From Piliocolobus tephrosceles (Eukaryota; Chordata; Mammalia; Primates; Cercopithecidae): a DNA stretch of 64,000 nt. A program made the translations under genes and the position numbers. The DNA lies in assembly GCF_002776525.5 (NCBI RefSeq), contig NC_045443.1, forward strand, positions 43,007,747 to 43,071,746. Direction: 5' to 3'. The stretch's first letter is position 1, and each line of letters opens with the position of its first letter. Below the pieces are notes generated by a model. The model ran no database searches and had not been told where the DNA came from. It was given only the letters and a program-made list of their open reading frames with translations. Positions 23,205 through 34,660 of this stretch are shown piece by piece.

Positions 23205-23870
23205 ATCAACACTTGACCCAACTCTCTCTTCTTGACTTCTCTCTCCTTGTAACACACTCTTCCTTTGGTTTCTGTAACACCCCACTCACCCTCTACTTCT
23301 CTGATCTTCACAGTATTCTCTGGGAGCTCACATTCTTCCAGCAACGTTTTTTAAATGTTAGAGGTCATTGTGGTTCCATCCTAAGCTTTTTTCTCCCCCC
23401 AAGTTATATTCCCTCACCTAGGCAATTTCATCCATACCTATAGTTCCAATTATCTGGATGGGTGACTCCAGTTTTCCATCTCCAGCCCATACTCCTCCTC
23501 TGAATTTTAGAACCATGTATCTAATAACTTACAGGAACTTCTACCTGAAAGCTCCAAAGGTACTTTAAGCCTGATATATTAAAACCAAAAGAGCTCTTGT
23601 CTTTATCTGGCACAACCTAGGAATGTAATCCAGAAGTCGTTTTTCAAATTTCTTTCTCCCTCACTTTCAATCTATTAACTGAGGCCTTCTGGTCTCAAAT
23701 CCCATCCACTGAGCCCATCTCCACAATTATCATCCTAATTCAAGTTATCCTCATCTCTCCCAGACTACTAGAAAAGACTGCTAACTAATTCTCCCAGATC
23801 TCCTCTTGCTGCCTCTCTCCTCCCTTTCAATACATATCACCACAATCCTACTTCTGCCTTCTGGAACTAT
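23205..23870 (+). mobile_element. L2 LINE fragment (reverse-transcriptase region)
   Basis: The C/T-rich pattern, including 'ttccctcacctaggcaattt', 'gatgggtgactccag' and 'tcttgctgcctctctcct', fits the sense strand of the ancient L2 coding region toward its 3' side. It is highly diverged and no open frame remains. Confidence 0.6.
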
Positions 23871-23936
23871 AAGAAATTAATATGGTTCCTAAATGACATT
23901 TTTAACAATAAGATAGTTATACTGCTTGATATGGTT

Positions 23937-24264
23937 TGGCTGTGTCCCCACCCAAATCTCATCTTGAATTGTATTCCCATAATTCCCATGTGTTGTGGGA
24001 GCAACCTGTTGGGAGATAATTTGAATTACGGGGCAGTTTCCCCCATACTGTTCTCATGGTAGTCTCACAAGATCTGATCGTTTTAACAGGGGTTTCTGCT
24101 TTTGCATTTTCCTCTTTTTCTCTTGCCACCACTATGTAAGTAGTGCCTTTCACCTCCCACCAAGATTCTGAGGCCTCCCTAGCTATGTGGAACTGTAAGT
24201 TCAATTAAACCTATTTTTCTTCCCAGTCTCAGGTATATCAGCAGCGTGAAAACAAACTATTACA
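23937..24264 (+). mobile_element. THE1-type solo LTR (ERVL-MaLR)
   Basis: Begins 'tgatatggtttggctgtgtc' and ends '...aaacaaactattaca'. A perfect 5-bp target duplication ctgct (23932-23936 and 24265-24269) frames it. The 328-bp length suits a solo LTR left after recombination. It carries the usual 'caattaaacct' polyadenylation-type region. No retroviral genes remain here. Confidence 0.95.
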
Positions 24265-24369
24265 CTGCTCTACTCTTAGCTGAGGCATTCTTAGCTCCTT
24301 CTATATTAAGACAAATGATAGTTTCAAGGTCACATACTATCACACTCCTCTAAAAACACACACTGCTTA

Positions 24370-24563
24370 GGCTAGGTGTGGGGGTTCATTCCTGTAATCC
24401 CAGCACTTTGCGAGGCCAAGGTGGGAGGATTACTTAAGCCCAGGAATTTGAGACCAGCCTGGGCACCATATGAGAGCTGTGATCATACCACTGCACTCCA
24501 GTCTGGGAGACAGAGCGAGATGCTATCTGAAAGCAAAAACAAAACAAACAACAACAAAAAACA
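24370..24563 (+). mobile_element. Alu with large internal deletion
   Basis: The left arm joins directly to the last third of the right arm ('caccatatgagagctgtgat'). The tail is AAAC-rich. Confidence 0.85.
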
Positions 24564-24714
24564 AGGACCCCTGAAATGAACATGGCTCACGTGCATGGAT
24601 ATAAGTAACTGGGCAGTTTATGCCACAGAGACTTGCTTAGTCTAAACTTTCAAACCACAATCACTATTCGTAATGTTTACAGCTGAAAGCATGTTAATTC
24701 ATTAACTTACATGT

Positions 24715-25140
24715 AAGGCATTGTTCAGGTGTTTAGGGACAACACAGTGACCAATACTGACAAATGCTGACCTCACAGAAGCTAAATTAGAGTGAAGAAA
24801 ATAAACAATAAACCTCAGTTAGTAGATTACACAGCATGTTGCAAAATGATAAATGCTATGGAGAAAAATCTGGTATAAAAACAGATACGAAATATCGAGG
24901 GGAAGGCTGTTGTTTTATACATAGTAGTTAGAAAAGACCACAACAGCACAGGGGAAAGGAGATTGGAGAAACAGTGAGATGAAGTCAGACAGGAAGAAGA
25001 GACTCAAATCATAGAGTCTTGTAGACCATAGGAGTATGGAATTTACTATGACTGAGAAGGGAAGTCATCTGAGAATAGAAGTTACATGACCTGACATTTT
25101 ATCAGGATCTCTCTAGCTATGGAGTGTTAAAGACTGTAGA
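24715..25140. repeat. Diverged old mammalian repeat (family not named)
   Basis: Phrases such as 'gacaacacagtgaccaatac', 'ataaatgctatggagaaaa' and 'gagtcttgtagaccata' recur in a widespread old mammalian repeat. The assignment is from memory of such phrases only. Confidence 0.35.
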
Positions 25141-26930
25141 TCAGCAAAGATCACAGTGACTTTTTAGGAAGATATTTCTGAAAGCAAAATAGTGGTTGTA
25201 TTTTTATGCTTTGTATTGAATTTTTATGTGTCTATGTACTAGGAATTCACACATTAAGTTCACAGATACAACTTAAAAATATACAATGCAAAGATGAGTT
25301 TTGGGAATAGCAAGAGAATGATACTGGATATTTTAACTCTGGGCTCTGCTCAGTATTACTGCTGAGTAATAGTATTACTAACAGTATTACTGCTCAGAAG
25401 CAAGACAAGGTGCAAGGCTATTAATCTATTTTGGGGGACAGACTATAATTAAAAATCTAGATTTTATTTCACTGGGCAAGGTAAACCTTGTCAAGGTACA
25501 ATTTACATCATTAAAAGACAAGAGCAGGTGATAGCAGGGTTTGCTAAAGGGAAGCTACAATGAAAATTAATCTACAGTTGACTTTCTTTTTATTACTTTT
25601 ATGCCTGCTACTCTCTTTAAGATGCTACGACTATCTCTGATACACTTTAAAAGTTCAGTATTAAGTTGATGGGTAGTATAATACTGCACTTTCTGATTAC
25701 TAAAAGATGTTATTGATGATGAATCAACAGTATCATGTAACTGCACTGATTCATCCTATGTCTGTGAATAAAAGCACAGGTTTTCAAGAAAACTGTCTAA
25801 GCCCTAGCTGGTGCCAAACGACGATAGGGAGCTAAGTAACTCCTGAAAAGTTTTGATCTTAACATACTGGCCCCATTACCACATGAAGGTATTAACAGAA
25901 AAAGTAAAAAAATTCTCCGTAACATTTCCTCCATGACATGTTTTCAGGCAACATATTTAGAAACTTTAAATTTTCTTCTACAGTTTTCTTCCCCTTTATA
26001 CTGAAGAATGTCTTTAAAGCATGAGTATACTTACAGTAGGCAAACATTCAAATTTTACCCCAATGAAATCTTAAAATGTACTCAAACTCTCAGGCAAAAA
26101 GTTCACTATCTGAATGTGAAAAACTGAATGACTGTTAAAATATTTGCAAGCACCAAAAAATACAGCTAAAATGCAGCTACCCTAAGAACTACTATTTTTA
26201 AAAAACTCATATTGCATAAAAAATGTAAATTCAGATTATCCGATAGGATAATATAGAACACAAGAAATCCAAAGACAGTTTCAAGATTTCATTTCTCTTG
26301 CCCACTGAGTTAAAACAACAAAAACAAAAGGCCCATAAACTTTTTTTTGCATCTTTTGACCAAAATAGTGAGATGATCAAGCCAACTGCCAAAGAAACAG
26401 GAAAGAGAAAGCAATTGTTTAGAAATAGACTTGATTACATGTCAAAATTTTAATACAATTACTAATAAAATATAAAAACCGTTATTTTAAAATGTATTGC
26501 CCTGATATTCTGCTGCTGAGGTAGGTAGTGATATGTAGAAATGTATTTTTCTTTCTAGAACGAAAAAATACTGCATTTATTAATATGCTATTCCCAAATT
26601 TCGGGGACAATTCCCAAAGCGGAGAAAATGTAACATCAGCATCTACTACACAAAGCATTAAAAACATTTTTCAGCAGTTTTGCTTAAGTCTCTTAGGTCA
26701 GTGGTAGCATGTTAGCCAAAATGTAACCCAAAATGAATGAACAACAGTCAGCTGGTAGACACTGTATGTAATACAATACGGAAATATATTGAAGGTATTT
26801 CAAAATTCAACATTTGAATCTGTGAATGTCTAAATCAAGTACTCTAAATCGAGCGTCTACTTTTGAAACAATACTCCAAAATACGTGTTGGTGGCAAGAC
26901 CGCCAGCCATCTGTAAGAAATCTTTTTAAT
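25141..26930. other. AT-rich flank of the CpG island, repeat-poor
   Basis: About 1.8 kb without recognisable Alu or L1 immediately left of the CpG island. No exon was recognised. Lack of insertions beside a promoter can reflect constraint, but the stretch is short. Confidence 0.4.
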
Positions 26931-27665
26931 GGTTCAAAATTCCTAAGTCTGAGGTGGGGCAACCGATTAGGCTACATTTATATCTCCCGGCCCCGTAGTC
27001 GTCAGCCCAGGTAGCGAATTTAAAACATTGGGGGTGGGTGAGTAGTCTGAAGTTCAGATCACGGAGTGAAAAAGGCTGATGCTTAGAAGCGCCGGCTCTT
27101 CCCCATTCGCGCACTCGAGAGGTCACGGCGTAGTAAAGTTTGGTTTCACTAGCGGGCTTGGACGCTCGCGACCGAAGTCTCCCAAGAAAAGCCGACACCG
27201 CGGTCGGGAGCGCCCGGAAGCTCAGCAGGACACGTTTCCACCGCAGGGAGGAGGGCGTCTGCGGCGGTTCTGGCGTGGAGCCCCTTGTCCCCCTGTAGGA
27301 CCCTGCACACGGGCGGGGACGGGCTTCGCCGGCTAAGGCGGCGGGAGGCGCGTAGGCCACAAGGAGGAAATGGGACGGAGTGCGACAGAGAGGCGGCGGC
27401 GGCCCAGGGCCGGGCCGGGCCGGGCCTCCCTCGCGGGGCAGCGAGAGGGAAAGCGGCCCTCCCGGCCGCAGCCTCCCCCACCTCGAGAGGCAGCTCCAAC
27501 TTTACTCCCAGCGCACGACGTCGCACGGGCCGCGCGAGATTCCGAAACTTTGTCAGCCCTCGCGTCGCCCTAGGCCCGCTCCAGCGCTCTGCGCCGGCCG
27601 CTAACCCTCCTCTAGCCCAGACAGCTGCCCAAGCCCATCCACCCCGCGGGTCGGCCAATGTTTAC

Positions 27666-28000
27666 CTCAGGCCGAGGTCGAGGCGCTCGGTCCGGCCGCG
27701 GCCCCACAGCAGGTTCCCAGGTCACAGTCACTCCGCCAACAAGTTCCCCAACATGGACTCCTTCGTCCGCTTTGTGGTGTTCAGGGTCTCTGGGACACTG
27801 ACTCCGCTGGCTCGGTCCGGAGGCGGCGGCGAAGCAGGGAGCGACCCAGGTTGCGCCGCTCCGCGCGACTTGCGCCACCGCTACTCCCCCTTCCCCCGCC
27901 TTGTCTAGCCTCCTCCCTCCCCTCCCCTCCCCGCGCGTCTCCCTCCTCCTCCCGTCCCTCGCTCGCTTGGCTCACTGTCGGCGCGCTAAGGTGACGACGG
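27666..28000 (-). other. Candidate non-coding first exon, minus strand
   Basis: A good splice-donor match (CTGAG|GTAAAC) ends this GC-rich block on the minus strand. The start is not defined. The candidate ATG within it (complement of 27750-27752) opens only 8 codons before a stop, so a 5'-UTR exon is more likely than a coding one. The longer GC-driven frame from 27878 has no recognised homology. Confidence 0.4.
27915..27932 (-). promoter_or_regulatory. G-quadruplex-capable tract (minus strand)
   Basis: On the minus strand this is GGGG-A-GGGG-A-GGGG-A-GGG, four G-runs with single-base loops. This is the classic intramolecular quadruplex pattern and also a MAZ/SP/KLF binding type. Confidence 0.85.
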
Positions 28001-28170
28001 CGGCTGCCGGACTCGCAGCGTTCGGCCTACTCTCGCTCTGGCCCTGAGTGCATGTTCGCAGTGCCCAGCCGGGCCGCAGGGGGGCGCTGGCAAACTGCTG
28101 TTTGCGACCGAGAAGCGTGGTGGGTGGAGTCACGTCACGCGGCCTGTGAGCGGGAGGAAGGGCAGCTGCG

Positions 28171-28320
28171 ATGGAGGGGCCTTCTGGGAAACGTCCTTCC
28201 TGCCCCGCCTTTCGCCCACGCTGCGGATGGTGCGCCTGCGCAGTGCGTGGACTTTGGCCTCAGCGCTCTTTTGGCAGTTTTACAGGCTGCGTCGTGGAGG
28301 ACAATGAAAGAGGCTTTAAG
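28171..28320 (+). other. Candidate first exon of a plus-strand transcript
   Basis: Downstream of the NRF1-like and CRE-like elements, the sequence to 28320 ends with AAG|GTGACT, an acceptable splice donor. A 67-codon frame starting at 28171 is not recognised. A divergent long non-coding transcript is as likely as a coding gene. Confidence 0.3.
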
Positions 28321-28603
28321 GTGACTGGACAGGAAGGATTTTGCTCAGGGTGTGTTCCTCTATCTTTATGGTAATCTGATATTGAAAAGAGTGTTCGTAT
28401 GTTTGCGGTGGATTGAGTGTTCACCTGGCGGCGCTGCCCACCTGAAATGCAGCCCGTGGGGTGAAGAGTAGGTAACTTAGAAGCCCACCTTTCCTCCTTT
28501 CTGGTGGGCATTTTTTTAGATGCCGGAGGGAGAGCTTTCCCCCCTGAATCCCCGAGCCTAGGGGCTTTCCCCTGTCTTAACCCCACATCACAAAATTAAA
28601 TTT

Positions 28604-28847
28604 GGACCAGGTGCGCGGTCTCTCACGCCGGTAATCCCAGCACTTTGGGAGGCCGAGGCTGACAGATCCTTTGAGCCCAGGAGTTCGAGACCAGCTTGAG
28701 CAACGTATTAAGACCTCGTTCGGGAGGTTAAGGTGGGAGAATCGCTTGAACCCGGGAGGCTGAGGTTGCAGTGAGCCGAGATCGTTCCACTGCACTCCAG
28801 CCTGGGCGACAGAGCGAGACCCTGTCTCAAGTAACAACAACAAAAAC
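28604..28847 (+). mobile_element. Alu with internal deletion
   Basis: It begins 'ggaccaggtgcgcggtctc' and lacks about 60 bases between the arms ('gacctcgttcgggaggtta'). It retains many CpGs, perhaps because of the neighbouring CpG island. Confidence 0.88.
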
Positions 28848-28999
28848 TTTATCATGATTTACTTTAAAGACCTCCACGTTGTGGTTAGTGACGTGTGTGC
28901 CAGCCTCCACTTTTTTCCTCGGCGGGTTGTTAAATGTTTTGTTTTACCTCGGAAGTATTTTGACTTTTTCAAAGCCACTGACTCTTTAACCTCGTAGTT

Positions 29000-29390
29000 T
29001 CTCTTGTCGATTGCAGCAAGCTTCCGGTTGCTCTGTCTGCCCTCAGTGTCCCCCATCTACCAGCTGACCTTCCAGTCCTCCCACCCACGCCCTTGTCCAG
29101 CTTGCGGCTCCCGCAGGACTAAGCTCTGCTCCCTGCGCGCGGATCACCCAGGTCCCAGTCGCTTTCAGCCGCACGTTCACACCTTTTCCTGTCGCCTGCC
29201 CCCGTTCTGTCCGCGCGCGCTGCCCTCTCCCAGCCACGCTGACGCCTGCCCGGGATGAGTTTCCTCCCTACTTTGTCGCGGCCCTGCCTACCGGCCGCTT
29301 CCCTGCCGCCTTCCCGCGTTCTCGCAGACTACGTTGCCGCGTCCCCTGCTCCCGCCCTGAGGACGTCGCTTTTCTGGCACTCATCGTGTG
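29000..29390. promoter_or_regulatory. Second GC-rich block next to the CpG island
   Basis: A CpG-containing, C-rich block of about 390 bp. A splice-acceptor-like site lies at 29016 (pyrimidine run then 'gattgcag|caag'), so a downstream exon or an alternative promoter is possible. The plus-strand frame 29004-29258 is Pro/Ser/Arg-rich with no recognised domain. Confidence 0.45.
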
Positions 29391-29419
29391 CATTCTGTTG
29401 AGTCTGCTCACTGTCTCAC

Positions 29420-30720
29420 ACTGTGAGAATTGGGACAGTGTCTTATCACTTTCATAACAGCGTCTGACACTTGCTGAAGGAACACATGAATGGCAGCCTT
29501 GTCGCTGTCAAAGTCTTTGGAGTTTTTCAGTGTACTGTTTTTGATATGGGGTTAGGGAATTTAGATGGCTTTACTGTATTTGGGATATTTGAGGGAAAAA
29601 TGAGCTAGAGACATTAAAATGCTTTCTTCTCATGGAAGAACAAAATTCTTATGAAGGACCTTTCCCTGTCAAAATCAGAGCAAATAGTACAGGATATATA
29701 CTCTTTGGATATAAAGAATGATTATAAAGGATGATTGTTAAGAGAAATAGTGAAAATTAGTGTAGAATGATATAACCCGATCAACACTTATGAGCCATCC
29801 AACAGAATAAGGGTGTAGCTTTGCTATGTATACAATCTCTAGGACTCACTCTAGAGAGTCCTGCCTCTGGGAGTGTAACTCCTGATACGGACTCCTGGTG
29901 CAACATGCTTCTGCGTATGTTTTATATTTTTTAAAAATCTCAGTTTTGTTTTAGGAAAGTGTTTTTTCTCAAAATTTAATTAAAGCCTAAATGATAAAAT
30001 CTGCCAAATAGAAAACTATTTTAAATTGATGATAACAGTATGGTTTCATCAAAACTAAAAAATACCAAATCTTTTGATGTATTTATTTCCTAGCAGAGAC
30101 TAAGTTTTCACGTTCTTACTATTGGCCTCCTAGATATCATGTGAGCATGTCTTAAGGAAAAATGCTCTTAATGCCACTGTGGTTTCTACCTTCATGTGCA
30201 AATAGAAGAGAGTGGTGGTTTGCAATAGGCCATTCTTCCCAGAGAAAAGATCATGTGTATTTCTCCATATGCAGCAGCAGCATCATTAGGTTTGGATGTA
30301 AAGATTTATTATTCTCTCTAATGTTTTCATATTTTTAAAATGTACAATTTAATGAAGAGGTACAGAGTTCTAAATATAAAAGATGAGCTATAAAATGGAA
30401 GAGTAAAGTTGATATACCAACCATTGTTGTCAACATTTTAGATTTGATTTTAACCATAAAAAGCACAAATGATATGCATCATAAAACAGCCTTCAACTGA
30501 ATGTCCCCTTGGTGTGTTGCACTTTACCAGGCACTTAAAATATCAATCCTGTCACATAGCAACAGAAACCTACAATGGCACCTTTAAAAATGGGTAATCA
30601 ACATACTGATTTTGATGGAGCTTTTTCAGAAATAACTATTTTAATTTAACTGTTATGAATAGAATACAATATAAAAATCAAATTAAGGGAGGAAATCATG
30701 GTATAAATATACTGGATTGA
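29420..30720. other. AT-rich DNA, repeat-poor
   Basis: No young repeat and no gene recognised over 1.3 kb. Ordinary AT-rich flank of the island. Confidence 0.4.
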
Positions 30721-30733
30721 AAAACATGGTTCT

Positions 30734-31042
30734 GGCCAGGTGTGGTGGCTCACACCTGAAATTCTAGCACTTTGGGAGGCTGAGGTGGGTTGATCACTTG
30801 AGGTCAGGAGTTCGAGACCAGACTGGCCAACATGGTGAAACCCCATCTCTCCTGAAAATACAAAAATTAGCCGGGCATGGTGGCTTATGCTTGTAATCCC
30901 AGCTACCAGCTACTCAGGAGGCTGCGGCAGGAGAATCACTTGAACCTGGGAGGTGGAGGTTGCAGTGAGCCAAGATGGCGCCACTGCACTCCAGCCTGGG
31001 CAACAGAGTGAGACTCCATCTCAAAAAAACAAAAAAGAAAAA
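30734..31042 (+). mobile_element. AluS
   Basis: A complete Alu flanked by acatggttct (30724-30733) and gtatggttct (31043-31052). The right arm has a short 'agctacc' duplication. Confidence 0.92.
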
Positions 31043-31192
31043 GTATGGTTCTAATACTGTCACTTAACACCTTCTCAGTTTTGAACAAATCACCTAACTT
31101 TTTGGTCCTTAGTTTCTATAAGAAAGGACATTTTTATTTTAATGATCTCTGGCATTTTTATGGCAATAAAAATGTGTGAATTCAAAGGATAT

Positions 31193-31368
31193 TCTGCCTG
31201 GGCAACATAGTGAGACCTAGTTTCTACTAAAAATAAAAAAACACCAGCTGTGGTGGTGCGCACTGGAAGGATTGCTTGAGCCTGGGAGGTCAGGGATGCA
31301 GTGAGCTGTGATCACGCCACTGCACTCCAGCCTGGATGACAGAGCGAGACCCTGTCTCAAAAAAAGAA
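31193..31368 (+). mobile_element. AluJ fragment, 5'-truncated
   Basis: Starts at 'gcctgggcaacatagtg', passes the linker and continues through a shortened right arm to 'gagaccctgtctc'. Confidence 0.82.
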
Positions 31369-31474
31369 AGGGGTGATATAAATTTTAAAATTCATATAAG
31401 GAAAACATGACCAAATATATAATATCCATGTGAGGAAAAAATAGTTTGCAGGAATTTTTTTAAAAACTAATGGT

Positions 31475-31632
31475 GACCAGGCATGGTGGCACACACCTGT
31501 AGCCCAGCTACTTGGGAGGCTGAGGTGGGAGAATCGTTTGAGCCCAGGAGGTTGAGGCTGCAGTGAACCATGATCATGCCACCTCACTCCAGGCTGGGCA
31601 ACAGAGTAAGACCCTGTCTCCAATAATAATAA
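31475..31632 (+). mobile_element. Free right Alu monomer (FRAM-like)
   Basis: A single arm from 'gaccaggcatggtggcac' to 'agaccctgtctcc' with an AAT-rich tail. Confidence 0.75.
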
Positions 31633-31963
31633 GAATAGTTATTTCATGTCACAACTATGAATTGTTTTAATCAGGATGATACTATCCAATTATTTTCTAT
31701 GTGGAATTAAATTTATTTCAGCAACAATTAATTGGACATCTATTTGGGAGGTGCTTTGAGCATGTATATAAATGAATACAGTGTCTCACAGACAGTATAG
31801 TGGTTTCAAATATGTACAAAAACAAAATTGCATTCCTTGAAAGAAAATAGAAAGCAAAAAACAAACTAAGGAAGAATATAAATATAAAAAGAATATAAAA
31901 TAATAAAAACAAAGCCTGGGGAGGGAGATGGAATAAAAGAAGGAGAAAATAGAAAGGAAACTG

Positions 31964-32852
31964 ATGGTTAATGTTAGATGTCAACTTGACTGGATTAGGA
32001 ATACCTAGAGAATTGGTAAAGCATTATTTTTGGGTATGTCAGTGAGGGTGTTTACAGAGGAGATTGGCATGTGAGTCTGAGTGGACTTAAAGGGGAGGAT
32101 CCGCCCTCAATGTGGCGGGCACTATCCAATCAGCTGGGAGCCTGGGTAGAACAAAAACGGCCTCTCTTCTGGAACTGGGATACACTCTTCTCCTGGCCTT
32201 GGACATCAAAATACCAGGCTCTCTGGCCTTTGGGCTCCAGTGCTTAACACAGGCACCCCCACCATCAGGTCTTCAGACTTGGACTGAGCCACACTCCCAG
32301 CATACCAGCATCTCCAGCTCGCAAATAGCCTGTTGTGGGACTTGTTAGCCTCCATAATCACATGAGCCAATTCCCGTAATAAATCCCCTCTCATGTATCT
32401 ATATATCCTATTAGTTCTGTTTGCCTCAGATCTAAAAATAGTTTAAATTCTAAGAGTACTTCTTCTTTTCAGTTTATATTTACTCTTTTTAAAAGGTAAT
32501 AGGCATTCATTTTAACAATTCAAACAACACAGAAATATGTAAAATATACTCAGAAGTATATAAAGAAAAAGATTGTTTTCTTCTCCATATCCCAGTCCTA
32601 GACAAAACCAATGTTAACAGATTGAAGTTTCTCTCGATACTTTTTCTAACGTTTTAAAACACATGGAAGTTTTCATTTGTATATTTACAAATAATCACAC
32701 CATATATATTTTTCTTCAACTCTTTCTAACTCAACAGTTAATTATAAATAGCTCATTCTTTTAACTAGCTGCATAATATTATGTAGAATTAATGTACCAT
32801 AATTTTTTTTTTTTGAGACAGGGAGAACTCTCTTTTGAGAACCCTAATACAG
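31964..32852 (+). mobile_element. LTR-like old repeat, split by a duplicated segment
   Basis: Signposts 'gttagatgtcaacttgactg', 'gtgagggtgtttacagagg', 'cactatccaatcagctggg' and 'cacatgagccaattcccg' belong to a widespread LTR-like primate repeat. Its last bases resume after an interruption ('tgagaaccctaataca' near 32832-32848). The intervening 32421-32828 is foreign sequence related to 34.0-34.7 kb. The family is not named. Confidence 0.6.
32421..32828. repeat. Copied segment (copy 1) of the L1ME locus at 34.0-34.7 kb
   Basis: It aligns collinearly with 34021-34670 after removal of the AluYR there: 'tttaaattctaag', 'ctctttttaaaaggtaat', 'agaagtatataaagaaaaag', 'cccagtcctagacaa' and 'ctagctgcataatatt'. 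It ends with poly(T) plus 'gagacaggg', the first bases of an antisense Alu, at the point where copy 2 has its AluJ. Confidence 0.8.
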
Positions 32853-33205
32853 GAACCAAAGACAATTTCATTAAAGAGCTGGTAACCCAAACCAAATACA
32901 GACAGGTATATCCAAATTTGAAGACTCTAGTACACTCTCAGGTTGGTCTTCCATCCCCGACAGCACCTCTTCTACATGTTTATCACTCCCCTCAAGTCTC
33001 AGCCTCACAGCCACTGCTGCTGAGCCCCTTAACCCTAAACCCAGCAAACCACAGTCATTGTAAGAGAGAAACTCCTCAACTTCTTTCCCTCTACCAACAA
33101 TCTATCTACAACTGTGTACATCCATGCCTAGTTGTCTTCCTCTATCACAGAGGAAGAACTATCTATTCTCTTGTTTAACCCATTTATGCCTGAGGTTGCA
33201 ATTTT

Positions 33206-33517
33206 TTTTTGAGACCGACTCTCGCTCTGTCGCTCAGGCTGGAGTGCAGTGGCGCCATCAGGGCTCACTGCAACCTCCGCCTCCCGGGTTCACGCCATTC
33301 TCCTGCCTCAGCCTCCCGAGTTCATTCTCCTGCCTCAGCCTCCCGAGTAGCTGGGACTACAGGCTCCCGCCACGATGCCCGACTAATTTTTTGTATTTTT
33401 AGTAGCGACGGAGTTTCATCATGTTAGCTAGGATGGTCTCGATCTCCTGACCTCGTGATCCACCTGCCTTGGCCTCCCAAAGTACCGGGATTACAGGCGT
33501 GAGCCACCATGCCTGGC
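33206..33517 (-). mobile_element. AluY with internal tandem duplication
   Basis: Antisense Alu flanked by tgcaatttt (33197-33205 and 33518-33526). Within it 'ttctcctgcctcagcctccc' occurs twice in tandem with a period of about 27 bases (33298-33346), a duplication private to this copy. Confidence 0.92.
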
Positions 33518-34218
33518 TGCAATTTTCTGAATTTTTGCAATCAGACCTCGGCGATGACCTTGAGCAGTAGGATGTAACTCCCACATGCTTAGCGTTCCAA
33601 TAATGGAACACTAGGCATGGCTTAGCTTTCTACTTGAGCCATAGATCTGTTTTTTTCAGACTTGCTTTATAGGCCATTCACATTTCTAACAATTTGAAAG
33701 CAGATATAGGGCTGGTATCTTTTTAATCTTGACAAGTAACAGTATATATTTGTGAAGTCCTTCCATCTTTTGTCACCATGATTTCTTTAAAAGAAATGCA
33801 TTTTCAAGCCAAAAAAACTAAATGTTATGAAATACTATTCTGTTTGTTTACATTTCCCTGTGGAACAGTGAAACCATCACAGCCCTCGTACATTGGGACT
33901 CTGCTCTGAAACAGCTCCCTTCTGTCCCCTCAGGATGTGGCTCCGTGAGTTAGTTGGTCTTCGATAGGTTTAATGTCTCCTTTACTGAAGACTATCTTAT
34001 GTCTCTTTCCTCCAGGTTCAAACACAATTTAAATTCTAAGACTGCTTCTTCATTTCAGTTTCTATTTACTCTTTTTAAAAGGTAATAAGCATTAATTTTA
34101 ACAATTCTAACCACACAGAACTGTATAGAATATATTCAGAAGTATATAAAGAAAAAGATCATTTTCTTCACCCTCTCCCAGTCCTAGACAATACCAATGT
34201 TAAAAGATTGGCATTTCT

Positions 34219-34481
34219 AGGCTGAGACGGGCGGATCATGAGGTCAGGAGATCGAGACCATCCTGGCTAACCCGGTGAAACCCTGTCTCTACTAAAAAAT
34301 ACAAAAATCTAGCTGGGTGAGGTGGCAGGCGCCTGTAGTCCCAGCTGCTGGGGAGGCTGAGGCAGGAGAATGGCGTAAACCCAGGAGGCGGAGCTTGTAG
34401 TGAGCCAAGATCCGACCACTGCACTCCAGCCTGGGCGACAGAGCAAGAGTCCGTCTCAAAAAAAAAAAAAAAAAAAAAAAA
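34219..34481 (+). mobile_element. Cercopithecid AluYR, 5'-truncated
   Basis: Starts about 50 bases into the Alu ('aggctgagacgggcggatc') and carries 'gatccgaccac' in the right arm. Flanks attggcatttct (34207-34218) and attgacgtttct (34482-34493) form the target duplication. It is absent from the 32.4-kb copy. Confidence 0.92.
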
Positions 34482-34660
34482 ATTGACGTTTCTCTCAATA
34501 CTTTTTCTAATGTATTTTAGAAACACATAGGTTTTTATTTTTATTTTTACAAATAATCACACTATGTTTTTCTGCAAATTTTCTAACTCAATAGTTAATT
34601 ATAAATATTCAACTCATTCTTTTAACTAGCTGCATAATATTTTATAGTGTTAATGTACCA

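Larger units (their letters stand above)
27080..28300. promoter_or_regulatory. CpG island, probable TATA-less (possibly bidirectional) promoter
   Basis: GC content and CpG density rise sharply from about 27080 and fall after 28300, and the block is free of repeats. Visible elements are a C-run ladder (27915-27932; G-rich on the minus strand), an NRF1-like tgcgcctgcgca (28231-28242), a CRE/E-box-like gtcacgtcacgc (28129-28140) and many GC boxes. No TATA box was evident. Candidate exon ends exist both ways: a minus-strand donor CTGAG|GTAAAC at 27666/27665 and a plus-strand donor AAG|GTGACT at 28320/28321. The gene was not recognised; open frames across the island are GC-driven and not believed to be proteins. 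Confidence 0.85.

Noticed and set aside
27149..27908. Long open frames on both strands of the CpG island (169 and 207 codons)
   Set aside because: High GC lowers stop frequency in all frames. The products are Arg/Pro/Ala-rich with no domain, and frames overlap on both strands.
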